Assembly: GCA_036245805.1 (NCBI GenBank)
Contig: BTRK01000006.1
Coordinates: 44,200,020-44,264,019, forward strand
Direction: 5' to 3'
Source of the DNA: Pristionchus mayeri
Taxonomy: Eukaryota; Nematoda; Chromadorea; Rhabditida; Neodiplogasteridae
DNA: 64,000 nucleotides
Shown in pieces: positions 1-11,160 of the stretch. Made by a program: the position numbers and the translations under genes. The notes beneath the pieces were generated by a model. It made no database searches and had not been told where the DNA came from. It worked only from the letters and a program-made list of their open reading frames with translations. How positions within the stretch are numbered: position 1 is the stretch's first letter; each line of letters opens with the position of its first letter.

Positions 1-2363
1 ATGATCAATGGCAGTTACATAGCGAGAGGGTCCGAGGTTGCCGTTTCTTCCAATTCGAAAATGGCATCAATTTTCAGGACGGAATTTCCGATGAAGCTTA
101 CACTTGGTATTGGTCGTTTGTTCTGAATATTTGGTTTGTCGGCGACCTGCTTGGAACATTTGTAACACCGTATTTTACTGATAATCTCGGGAGAAAGAGT
201 AAGCAGCTTCTGAGAATAACGGAATTAACAGTAGCTATCACAGAGTCACTTCTCATTGCCAATTTCTGCGCGCTCTTCGGGGCCGTGCTTTCATTATCAT
301 CAGTTCTCTTCTCGATTCCGGAGCTATTCATCGTCAGCCGCTTCACAACTTCGATCAGCTCAGGAATGAGCTTTGGCGGACTTATTCTCTTCCTGCAGGT
401 TGGAGATATATTTAAAAAATATATAATTGAACAAAAACAAATTAGGAAGTAACGCCGACAGCAGAACGGGGCATAACCTCGTTCATCTGCGAGTCGACCT
501 TCATCATGACTACTGCACTAGGAATCGGAGCGGGAATGGATTACATTTTCGGCCAGAATCTGCCCGTGCTAACTGGTGTGTTCAATTGCCTTCGAAATTC
601 GAGTACCCATTTCTACGTTTTTCAGACTTTATTGACAGGCTGATTTGCGAGAGACTGTTCTATCTTTCTATCTTATTTTTTATTAATAATAATAATTTAC
701 AGGAATCGCGATCATTCCTGCTGTTATTGCCATCGTAACTACTCTTCCACTTTGCGAAACTCCCAAGTTTTTGCTCATCAGCAAAAATAACCGTGCGGCT
801 GCGCTAAAATCGCTTGAGTTCTATCGAGGTACCTTTTTTTAACAAATCGTACTTCCCTACTGCATAAATTCACCAATATTCAGGTGTGAGTGCCGAAAAC
901 GAGAGCACTCTTGATGATATGCTTCTTGAGAAAGAAATGGGAGGCACAGAGCAAAATGTAAATCTTTTCAATTCATAAGAAATCGATAATTTGCCTGATG
1001 TAGGTCGCCCTGATATCCGGAATCATCGAAGTGTTCACCACTCGTCATCTTCGCATGGCTTTCATTCTCGGAGCTGCTGCTCTTCAAGTAGGGCAACCGT
1101 TCATGATTTAATGCTAAGCAGTAGTGTTGGTTATTCGAGCTTCGATGCAATGATGTGGTCTTCCATTTTCGAAAAGATTCCCATCACTTGCCCTCCAATT
1201 CGAGCTCACATTCGTTATCCGACTCTATTTCACACAATTTCAGATCACCGTCGGCATCTGGCCCATCGTCTACTTGTCCACCGATTTCTTGGCCGAAAAC
1301 TTCCCAGCTGAGCTTGCGCAGGTTCTTGTCGACATGGTCTCATCACATTACCATTTTTAGCTCGCATCGTTCGGTTTCATTGTTTTCGACTTCGTAGCGT
1401 CCCTCTTAGGCATTCTGTTCATCGAGAGGCGAGTTTGTCTTGTACATTTTAGTTGAATGAACCGTAACCAAGTAATCGATTGAATTTACCGCTGTGAGTG
1501 ACATGAAGAGATTGTAGAAGAATTTACATGTTGCACAATAGGTTTTTGTTACCTATTCGCGGAGTAGTTGTTTCAAATGAAAATACAATTCTTCCAGATA
1601 CAATCGTCGATCTCTTCTCATCTGGTTCGGCGCTGCGAATACGCTCTCCCTCTGCCTCTACATCGTCGCCGACCTGCTCATCCCCGTGTGGCAGCCGATC
1701 CGATGGGGGCAGATCGTCGCTCTCGTGCTGTTCGGAGTCACCTATGGGTAAGTTGCGATAGAGGAAAATCATAGTGTAGACCGATTTTGGACAATTTTCA
1801 AAGGAAAAGATCGTTTTCGAAACTGGGCTCGCGGGAGAACCCAGCTAGGCCAGTGTCAAAGTTCATGACACCAATATCTCACTAGTTGATCAAATCCCAG
1901 GTTCGCCGTTGGTCCAATCGCCTTCTTCATCACCTCCGAGCTTGTGCCGCAGAGAAATCGATCTATCGTGCAGTCATTGGTAAGATAAAGTTGAAAAAAA
2001 GTGAACAGAGCTCATTTGAGGACATTTTCCTGATCTTAGATCTTCGTCATTGAGTACTCATCAGTGCGCATTCCAGGTCTTCTGCTTCAGCACAGTGATG
2101 AACTGCATCATCTCCTTCGTGACTCTTCCTTGCTACACTGCCTTCGGCGTGCTCTCCTTCCTGCCACTTCTGGTCATTCCCGCCATCGCTTGTGAAGTCT
2201 TCCTGTTCCTCTATCTACCGGAGACCCGAGCGAAAGAGGTTCGTCCTATTGTTGATTCTCTGGGGATGATGAAGATCTTACTGTTTCTGCATTTTTCCAG
2301 ATTCACGATGTCGTCGCTGAGCTCATCGAGAGGAATCGAACGCACAGCCGCGGATCAGAATAA
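1..2363 (+). CDS. GLUT-type facilitated sugar transporter, MFS family (5' end outside window)
   Basis: Membrane carrier of the SLC2/GLUT branch of the major facilitator superfamily, expected to move hexose or a related polyol across the plasma membrane. Exons: <1-29, 78-198, 244-398, 446-575, 703-828, 884-957, 1004-1087, 1244-1321, 1361-1428, 1598-1747, 1901-1979, 2077-2238, 2301-2363 (stop TAA). Family marks in order: WFVGDLLG with DNLGRK (loop 2-3), PLCETPKFL (end of TM6, equivalent to PESPRFL), LQITVGIWPIVYLSTDF (TM7, the QxxxG..x.YYST motif), IERYNRRSLL (loop 8-9, ERxGRR), GPIAFFITSELVPQ (TM10) and PETRAKE after TM12. About 438 residues are visible, so roughly 40-60 N-terminal residues are missing. 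Introns at 30-77 (48 bp) and 199-243 (45 bp) are very short. The intron at 1429-1597 begins with GC, not GT; GC is the only donor that restores ERxxRR. The substrate cannot be told from sequence. I am sure of the family, not of the ortholog. Confidence 0.9.
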
Positions 2364-2775
2364 TATACCATCGATAAATTTCATTGTTTCCGATGTAAAT
2401 GTGTAATACGTGGTATTTCTTCTCGAACTCCAGTTCCCGAATCTGATCACTTCTCGTCAATCTCTTTCATTGTAGTCTCCAATCCGCCTATTCTCATCCG
2501 ATTCGCCTCTTCTTCTCCTTCTTCTCCCTCACTAATTGAAGCATGTAATCGAGAGCGCGGAGCAAACAGCGAATCCGCCACTAATCACTGCTCTTCTCAT
2601 TGTAAACGATACACCCTCTCCCTCTGTTTGCCCTCGCATTCTCCCCCAATTCTACCGTAATCCGCTCGACTCCTCCTCCGATAGAGAGCCACTTCACTCC
2701 CAATACCATACGCTGATCAGCGCCCGCCCACTTTTCGAGAACTGATCAACTGGTATTCTGAGTACTTCCGGTCCG
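2364..2775. other. Intergenic spacer, transporter to pha-2
   Basis: About 410 bp between the transporter stop and the pha-2 start codon. It is pyrimidine-rich and contains TACCGTAATCC near 2653. I see no supported exon in it. It presumably holds the transporter 3'UTR and the proximal pha-2 promoter. Confidence 0.6.
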
Positions 2776-5700
2776 ATGGCCTTCTCCATCAGCAGCTTGT
2801 TAAGACCAGCTACTCCTCCGATGTGCGAGCCGTCAGAAGCCGAGAAGGTGGAGTCACTTCAATTTCACTTCTGTTCAATTGATTGGTAGTCAAATATAAT
2901 GTCGTTTGAAGAATTGCTTAAATTATGGTTGTAGTGCGGCGAATTAGTAGTCCTGACTAGATCACGAAGGTTTAGCGCGATGTGGAGAATTCGATTGAAT
3001 CAGCCAAAATTGACACTGGCCTCATCAGTGTTCTCCCGGATACCGAAGCTCGAAGACGCGATGTAGCATTATCTTCATTCACTTTTATGGTTGTAGTTGA
3101 CACCACAATCGTCCGGTGCTACACCTCGTCACGATTCGCCCTCCTCATCAACTGCCAGTTCCTCTCCTCCCTCGTGCGGAAGCCAAGCCGGACCTGCGGG
3201 CATTCAGATGAACCAGAATCCATGGTAAGCTCTTTTGACTTAGAAATACAGCTAATGGGGAATTAGTTTTGAATTTGCCTATCTGGCTTGCATACTCCTC
3301 GTTCACAATGATTTGAACCGATATCATTGATTGGAATATCGTGCACGAATTTGATGATGAAGAGCAGATGAATTCCAATTCATCCGATTTTGATCTCTCA
3401 CATCATCAAAAGAATCAGATACAATTTCAACTATGGCAACTGCCTTTCGTGGTTATCATGCAAATATAGAAAAATCATGAAACTATTCTAATTTAATCTT
3501 CTGAATTAAAGATGATTACGTTAAGGCTTCTCGGCCTTGCAGCAGCACCGCAACTCTCACAACTAATAGCACAACAAATGCAGCCCTTCTTGACGGGTAA
3601 GTGAAGACAGCGAACTATCCTTTATCCATTCAATCTACTTTGACTCCAAGTCCAAGTTTGGTCACCACTTGGGAGCTCTCCGTATCTCCTTTAAACATGC
3701 TCTCTCGTATCTTCCCCGAATTTCGGTAGAAATCAATTGAGCGCCAACTTGAAAATTTTCGTTCAAGCGTGGGCACCACTCGGAGAGACGTAACAAAGCA
3801 TTCCCATTCCAAGTTATTTTGAAGGCTGAGGGGTCTGCTTAATTAAATATAGTTCACTCCTTCCCAGCTGGATTGGCACCTGTTATGTCGCTTATTCGCG
3901 TGGTGACACCCGCACTTTCAGCCCTGTTTACCGCAAGTTGTGAGCCGGTGTCGCTTTCGGTCCAGTCCATTGTCTCAGTCTGTTCACGCGATTCTATTAG
4001 CACACCATTCAGTCCTCCTTCTCATCCTATTCTATTCCATTCAACTTCTCTCAATCAATGCATTGTGATGGGCAAACAAGCTTCACTCCCCCTCCCTCGC
4101 TCTCCCTCCTGGCTACCGTAATCCGGCCTGGGAATGAATGACACGATCATGTGTGTATTACACCGGGTGATCAGCCTAATTGGATGATCTCTGTTCATAC
4201 TAGGTTGAGATTGGCCCAAGCGAGTGATTGCTGTTTGGTTTGAGCCATCAGCCGCAGGGATAAGTGTGAGAGCAAGAACATGTGATTATAAGGTTACTTT
4301 GAAAGAAGGTTATCCATTACTCGAATGAGTTTCCGACGCTGAAAAAATATAGTTGAAATATTCATCTAACGAAATACTTCAAATTGAATTGTGTGAACAT
4401 CCTGCTAACGAATAATCCCAATGATCGGAGCATTATCAATGAAAAGTTCATCATTTCCATTTGAGTAGTCTTGACCTACTAAGGCCACCTCCTAAGTGCG
4501 GGTGTCTCTTTCAGATGAAACGGAGACTATCAGTAGACAAGTACAAGCAAACACTCTCTCAGCTCATCAAAGGGGGAATAGAATAGCGGCGGCGCATAGA
4601 GAGGGACAACAATACGCCTGAGCCTGATAATCCCTCGCCTACGAGATATCCCCCCTGTTGGCATTCGGGTGTCTTTAAGGGGGTTGACCGTTGGATCAAA
4701 GTTATACACGCACGCCATGAAAATTCTGCGGGCTCACTAAGTTAGTATCACTTGGCGATTCAAGTAAGGGAGCCTGTGCGGGCCCTTCCTCAGTAAGAAT
4801 ACGACGAATCTCATACCCGCAAATAAAGTGGTGAAAGCAAATCAGTAAAATTAACACTACAGTAGAAGTCTGATCTTTGATTTCCATCATTTTAGGAGCA
4901 ACGCAACTTCCCGGTGGCGGTCCCATGATGCCTGGCGGACTTCCGTGGGAAGCAGGTGCCGCTTTTCTTACCACTGTTTGATTACATGACTCAAGTCTTC
5001 ATCCACCGACGCAGAAATTAGTTGCCAATCTAACGGGGAAATAAACACAACATCTGCGGTGTGAATGATGGCACTTTGCGAGTTGTAAGACGGGATTACG
5101 AAAGTTACTACAGGACTTCCTGCCTGGTACATGCCGTTTCCCGCCAAGACGAGTTCGCATAGGCGGAAAGGAGGCCAGATCCGTTTCACCAATGAGCAGG
5201 TTCCGTGAAAACTCTATTCCCACTACTTGCCACTATCTGAGCCTATTATTAGCGTTTTAAAAAAATCACAGAACGACATACGACTCTGTGATTAGCATTC
5301 AATACCAGCAAAAATAGCAGCTTAAAAAAGAATGATGGTAGTGTTGTTTGCAAGTATTCCAAGAATTTTTTTGCATAGACGTGATATTTATGTTACTCTC
5401 ATCTTTGTTCCTTGTTGTCTACAGTACTCCCTCCTCTTTTTAAAATAGCACGATTACTGTAATGTGCTCGATTGCAGACTGATGCACTCGAGCAGAAGTT
5501 CGACAATCACAAGTACCTCTCGCCTCAAGATCGCAAGAAGCTGGCGAAAGTGCTCTCCCTCTCCGAGCGACAGGTACATTGGTCTCGGTGTTCACAATGC
5601 CCCTAGCAGCTTGTCCCTAACGAGTCCCGCGTGACTTCTCAGATATCTAGTTTATACCCCTATTATTTACCGGAAGAAAAGTGCATTTTTCGATACATCT

Positions 5701-6444
5701 CGCTATAAAATTGACAATTTATGGTGTCGATTAGGTGCGCCAATCTTCCCACTTGTGGGAAAATTCCGCGTTGTTATGAGGAAAAGCGTATCCGGATGGC
5801 ATTTCCGATCAACACTCTCGGTAGATGGGAAGAGTACTTATCGATGATAGCACTCGATCAATCCGATTGTTTGGCCGGAATGAGTGTCCGTCTGTCGACT
5901 CCGAGATAGATATCTTATACTTGAATTGAGTGGGCGCATTTGATCGAGTGGAGTAATCACTTCCGATCTGAAAATAAGAGCAGGGGATGAGGAATGAGGG
6001 GGGCGAGTCCACAGGTAGATGTTTATTTGTTTGCCCGCCAGGTCAGGGATCCATACCCGGTCATCCCACTGTGAATTGGGCAATCATTGCGCAGGTATCG
6101 CATTTCAGGCCCGACTCTCCCATATCCCTGATGCGTATTTAACGGAAATGTGGGGATTGTCGTGGGAAGCGCATGCGTGCTTTTCCTGGGAAAACGAGTT
6201 GTGTACAGCGAAAATAGCGTACTTATCATTTTTCCAAGGAAGGGAAACTGCGTGACGTAAGTAATCGTCTGCATGTTTTGCATTGCAGGTTAAGACGTGG
6301 TTCCAAAACCGGCGTGCCAAGTGGCGGCGAACGGGCAAGGAAGGAGACGACGAGGAGGATCAGGCATCGGACGGCGGAACTCCCTCGCGCCACTACCACC
6401 CCCACCACTTCGCGGCGACGATCTTCGAAAAATGCGAACAATAG
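2776..6444 (+). CDS. pha-2: HHEX-type homeobox transcription factor, PHA-2 ortholog
   Basis: DNA-binding homeodomain repressor of the HHEX class; in C. elegans PHA-2 shapes the pharyngeal isthmus. Exons: 2776-2847, 3097-3224, 3526-3596, 4896-4955, 5114-5199, 5478-5573, 6289-6444; 669 nt, 222 residues, close to the C. elegans protein as I recall it. The protein starts MAFSISSLL, an Eh1-like Groucho-binding motif that fixes the start codon. A Ser/Pro/Gly-rich linker follows. The homeodomain spans three exons: RRKGGQIRFTNEQ, then KYLSPQDRKKLAKVLSLSER, then VKTWFQNRRAKWRR. RKGGQxRFxNxQ, KYLSP and LSERQVKTWFQNRRAKWRR are diagnostic of HHEX among homeodomains. The C-terminus is short and acidic (GDDEEDQ) and ends with TAG at 6442-6444. 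The 1.3 kb third intron (3597-4895) could hold enhancers. The donor of exon 1 (GTGGAG) is weak but is the only one in phase. Confidence 0.93.
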
Positions 6445-8385
6445 CCGTACTAGTCCGACTGCCGCCAGTATTCTCCATAGTCACATCGCAGTCACAGGGC
6501 TTCTTGTCGACACACGCACATTCTCTATTTTCACCTGCGTGCTCGCCCATTGTCCCCATATTCATGAATTACCCCTTGTTATTGTCTACTCTGGTCCGCA
6601 ATATCACAATCATTGCGCGGTTTCAGCCGTGATAAGACATCTTGAACGCATTGAGATTTCGCACGATTTCTCTTCGAATGTATTTCTTGCGAATTGTGGA
6701 AATGTGTTTTTGTTCGGGATGTCTAACAGGCTGCAGTCGTAGACGCAACACGTCACATTCACTTGTTCCTGATCGAAGAGCCCATTCCCATTCTCGTAGC
6801 ACTCTTACGCATTGCTGCACTTGACGCAGCCTGATTACGGCGCTGCACTTTAATGTCGCAGTCATTATGCTCTCCCGCTCCCCCATCATACATCAGTCTA
6901 TTCCCTTCCTTGCCCCGGCAGATAAACAATTCAAAACATCGCAACACGTATTTATTTAGTATGCATCTACTACTTTTTTGCTCAAACAGAAATCCTGTTC
7001 TGCTATTTAGCATTTCTCAGTACTGTTCTGCTATTTAGCATTTCTCAGTACTGCACCTCTAATTGCTCCGTCACGCCTGGTTGGTGCATCAACTAGCCTA
7101 TTATTGCAGAAAATTAATGGAAGTCTATAGGCGACGCGACGACAAAGCAAGGAGACTCTGATTGGGAGCGTTTTTTCTCGCTCATGTGAATCGTACAGTG
7201 TGTGTGTGTGTTCGTGATCTTTTTTTTGCCTTCTCTTTTCATTCGCAGGTTGCCGACCGACGAGAGAACAGGTGAAATGGAGAGAGACGCTGACCAATGC
7301 TCGGCTGCCAGAACGGAGTGGCCTCATTTTAGGCGTCGCCGAACGGCCGAACGCCCCGAAAACAACGGCCGGCTACATGATTTCTGATCCGACCATATCA
7401 ATGATTCTGACTGTGTGACGATGTCTACTTTGTGTCCTGGCAAAGAAGTCTGATAAAGGGACAAGGGCATGTACCGTACGGTCACTGCCCATTACCCGCC
7501 ACCTGTAGTTATCCGCGTGGCACGGTGCGTCTCGTCAGTACAGAAGACCTACACACAACCGCCATTTGCTTTCACAGCATTCCCTAATAAGCCGGTCAGT
7601 CCTGCCGGTGCCACCTGTGTTTTTGCGGCGCGGCTAAATAAGGCGCGCAAGCAGCTAAATTTGCTTTAGCGTAGGCATTTGCTTTAGCGTAGGCCGATGT
7701 TTCCCTCTACGGAAGCCAATTCTCTTCCTCCCGAAGCGACTCTCGCTCCGCAGGTGCAGTAATAATGAAGCAGAAAGCCACCGGGAAGTTCTGGTCTAAT
7801 CACCCAATCCCCACCACCGGCCTATCGAATTCCATCCCCTCTCTTCCTGACCGAGTGTAGTAATTGACCGTGTCCCCCCTCACATATTCCGCCTCTGATT
7901 TCCGCCAACCGCCCTTGACATAAGCCACCCCTCGACTATTTTTTTTCCGCACTTCACTCCATTTGTGACGCTGCGGTGTGTGAACTCGCACGAGTCCGTG
8001 ACTCCTCCCCCTTCATCCAACACCTCTCCATGGATAAATATGCGAATACTACTACTACTGCTCATCTCTTGCTCGGTAAACACGCTCACCATATGCATAT
8101 CGTTTTCCACCTACACCACTTTTTCTGTTTATTCTGCGGGTTTCTGGACTCGTAAGATTTGTTCATGATCAGGGACGTTTCCGCCGCATGTTCTTCATGG
8201 TTTCTGTTAGGGTTCGAAAACATCGGTACTATAGTAGCAGGACAATAGTCGCAGTCAACCTCAGTGACTCCGGAGAGTCCTCCCCTCCCCATCTCGAATC
8301 ATTAATTACTTTTGTGTTCATGGTATCGTCGCGCTTCGAGCGTAGATAAATAATAATAATAATTTTTGTTACAATTCAAGGAACG
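6445..8385. other. Intergenic region downstream of pha-2
   Basis: About 1.9 kb. It contains a perfect 28-bp tandem duplication (6995-7050), a short TTTGCTTTAGCGTAGG direct repeat near 7658-7695 and a strong splice-acceptor-like site at about 7248 followed by an open frame to about 7419 (see findings). Most of it shows no coding signal I can support. Confidence 0.5.
6995..7050. repeat. 28-bp perfect tandem duplication
   Basis: Two identical head-to-tail copies, 6995-7022 and 7023-7050, beginning CTGTTCTGCTATTTAGC. The absence of any mismatch suggests a recent duplication. Confidence 0.9.
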
Positions 8386-11146
8386 ATGCAGTTACCGCTT
8401 CGGCGACTGCTCGTCTTCTCCATATTCGCGTTCTCCGCAGCAGCCTCTCTGGATCTCCGGAGTCTGGTAGGTCTTCGCCTGACATTCATTTCGAATTTAG
8501 ACGCGATAATATCAAGATAGGATTCCCAAGAACCCCTGCACAGATATTTTCGACGTGCGTGTGTGTAAATAATCTTGGCTAATGTTCCGGTTTTGGTCTC
8601 CGAACCGATAATTTTGCCATCTCACGATAGCGTGCAAATCCTTTACTGCATTCTGCTAGCTCGCTGGGAATAATCTATCCATCTCTTGATCTTTTGCTTC
8701 CTTGAAGTAGTCAAGCGCGAATGAATTTCAGCTAGTTGACTAGAATGGGAGCAACAATCGGGCTTCCGGACTATTTTGAGCTAAAGATGTTTCCGGCGTA
8801 ATGACTGTGTGTGTTTTTCCGAACCCTGGAAAATTTTCATCTGCATTTTGTTTGACATACGTTGCATATTAGCTCCCATGGCTCGACGAAAACATGCTAA
8901 TATTACGGCAGTGACGTCTTCAAAACGAGGAACCGTGCTCAAATCAGTGATTCATGACTGGTTGTGATGAATGAATTGAGCACAGAAATAGAATGGGTAG
9001 TCAGAGTCTGATGATGTAATAAGTCGTCTTTCAATTTTACACGTTTTTCCCGAATGATAAAAGCGAGTATAGAATGGCGAGACTATTGTATATTTTCTTG
9101 AACTCTAGTAATCAGGAACTTTTCCAGTCTTCCATCTACACTCCTCCCAAGTGCGCATTTCGACAGTCGTGTCTCTTCATGATGGACGAATTCCGATTCG
9201 AGATGTGCGCATGTCCGAACGGAACGCGCTGCAATGGCAAATTCAGCACCGTCCATCAGGGAACGCGGTACAACGTAAGAAATCTCAATCATTTCCGGAT
9301 TCGTATGAGATTAGCGGCGTCGGACGCTTTCCAATCGAATAAATATGAATAAAGTCTAATCGCATCGAGTACAGATTTCGTTGCGAAAACGCGTAAATGG
9401 CGATTCTGCTGAGGAAACAACATGTTTTTCGTGGTTGATCGATGATGTTCAGTAGGGTTAACACAACGGACCAAGAAATTTTAGCATCCAAATCGGCTTC
9501 ATCGTTGAAAATGCCGGGATCAAGCAGGCTCAGGGCGGCTTGAAATGCCGTTTTCGAGCAGTATTATTCAGTTCTGCTCCGATCCTGAGTTAGCTGAGTG
9601 CTCCTCGGGCGATCTCTCCGTGACCATCGAGGGGCTGCAGACGACACTGCACTGTTCGTGCTCGAAGCCGCTGATTGAACGCAAGGTGACCGCATTTACG
9701 GCATATTATCCCCCAATGTTAGCCACTAATCTAATTTTTGGCCAGCTTATCTTGTATGACTGCCCAGTAAGTGCATGAATTTGTTCGCCTATTCATACTC
9801 CAATAATAGGATCCCATTACATTGGCTTGCTAATGCCATTTTTGACATGCTTATTGACAAAGATAGAGTACGAAGCAATTGCATGAAATAATATAGACAA
9901 GCATTCGACTAACGAATAGAACGGCGTGTAGCTTAGATAACAGGATATCACGCCTTTCACGAGAGAATCGAGCTAGAATCTCAATTTTTGGGAATGGAAG
10001 GAAAATCGTGAAATCGGTTCTGACCGGTTTTGGGCACCTTGAGTCATGCCTGACCGTCCCCCAAAGTCATATTTTGCATAACTCATTTTGAAGCTCGCAG
10101 CACCGGGTCGGTGATCGGCACCTCCTCCTTTCGCTTCGATTTCTCGATTCCCGTCTAACAGAATCGAAATTTATTCTCTGAGTGACCCCCACTAATTTTT
10201 CGAGCTCTATCTATCTGTACAAACCGTTTCTCCTGAATGCCAATTCTAATCATGCTACAATCATTGCCAAATTTTTCAAAAATGTAGGCAAAGGAGCAAC
10301 TCAAATTTTCACAGTGCATGCAGCGCATCAAGAGCTCTGGAATGAATGGCTTGCGCCGAAAATACGATCTCATTGGTGTGACTTATGTCCATTTTAGTTT
10401 TCCTTATCATTTGAACTTTATTTTCAACGTAATAATTAACCCGCACACCGCTCACATCTGAGAGCGCGGCCAAGAATGATCGATTTCACTTAATTGTTCT
10501 GTTGAAAATAAAGTTCAAATGATAAGGAAAACTAAAATGGGCATATCCACACCAATGAGATCGTATTTTCGGGAAACGGGAATCGAGATAATCGAAGCGA
10601 AAGAAGGAGGTGTCGATCACCGACCCGGTGCTGCGAGCTTCAAAATGAGTTATGCAAAATATGACTTTGGGGGAGGGTCAGGCATGCCTCAAGGTGCCCA
10701 AAACCGGTCAGAACCGATTTCACGATTTTCCTTCTATTCCCTCTCTCAGCTCGAATCTCTCGTGAGAGGCGTGATATAGAACTCGCGATAAGCTAGTATT
10801 TCCAGATAATCAACACCTCTAGCTCGGTGGCGAACTTTGTCTGTGAACTGGTGAGTGTTGCATACAAACATATCAAATTTCTGAACAATTTTTCCAGCCT
10901 GCGAAAGCACATCCGGTTTCGCCAAAAATGACCAAACTGATGAAGTACTGGAGATACCGCTCGGCTAAATATCAGCAGCGAGGTGAATTTTTGCATTATT
11001 TTTGTCAATTCAGATAATTAATTACTTAAATTAATTAATTATGTAATTAATTAACTGAAATTAGTAAAAATTTAATTACAGGCGCTCGAATGCGGCGTAA
11101 GCAGAAGCAGTCGGTTCGATGCCAGTCCAAGGACGATCTGTGCTAG
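8386..11146 (+). CDS. Small secreted cysteine-rich protein, family not recognised
   Basis: Probably an extracellular protein. Exons: 8386-8466, 9128-9274, 9572-9685, 9746-9766, 10806-10850, 10898-10982, 11082-11146; 558 nt, 185 residues. Residues 1-22 form a signal peptide: MQLPLRR, then a hydrophobic stretch LLVFSIFAFSAAA, cleavage likely near A-S. The mature part has about a dozen Cys in clusters such as CAFRQSC, CACPNGTRC and CSCSK, suggesting a disulfide-bonded domain of about 110 residues. The tail is basic (MKYWRYR, RMRRKQKQ) and ends ...DDLC. Exon 4 is a 21-bp microexon encoding LILYDCP. The start follows an AG acceptor-like site (TTCAAG at 8375-8380), compatible with SL1 trans-splicing. 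Intron 4 (9767-10805) is occupied mostly by a foldback element. I do not recognise the family. Confidence 0.75.
9929..10795. mobile_element. Foldback element with long inverted repeats
   Basis: A long inverted repeat fills intron 4 of the Cys-rich gene. The left arm starts TAGCTTA at 9929 and the right arm ends TAAGCTA at 10795. Matching blocks include the reverse complements of CACGCCTTTCACGAGAGA, GAAGGAAAATCGTGAAATCG, TGACCGGTTTTGGGCACC and the inner block TTTTCCTTATCATTTGAAC. The arms meet around 10425-10495. The left arm carries about 195 extra bases (roughly 10156-10352) absent from the right arm, so it was inserted there or deleted from the other arm. No transposase frame is present, so it is non-autonomous. 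I could not identify a clear target-site duplication. Confidence 0.85.
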
Positions 11147-11154
11147 ACTATTCG

Positions 11155-11160
11155 AATAAA
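11155..11160 (+). terminator. Poly(A) signal AATAAA
   Basis: A consensus AATAAA lies 8 nt after the TAG of the Cys-rich gene (stop at 11144-11146). It implies a 3'UTR of only a few tens of bases. Confidence 0.7.

Noticed and set aside
1108..1175. Apparent transporter exon reading SVGYSSFDAMMWSSIFEK in place of the GLUT TM7 motif
   Set aside because: Flanking splice phases do not work and the gap is only 34 bp. The exon at 1244-1321 (ITVGIWPIVYLSTDF) fits TM7 and is in phase.
10519..10779. 86-codon plus-strand open frame
   Set aside because: Lies wholly within the right arm of the foldback element; no family resemblance.
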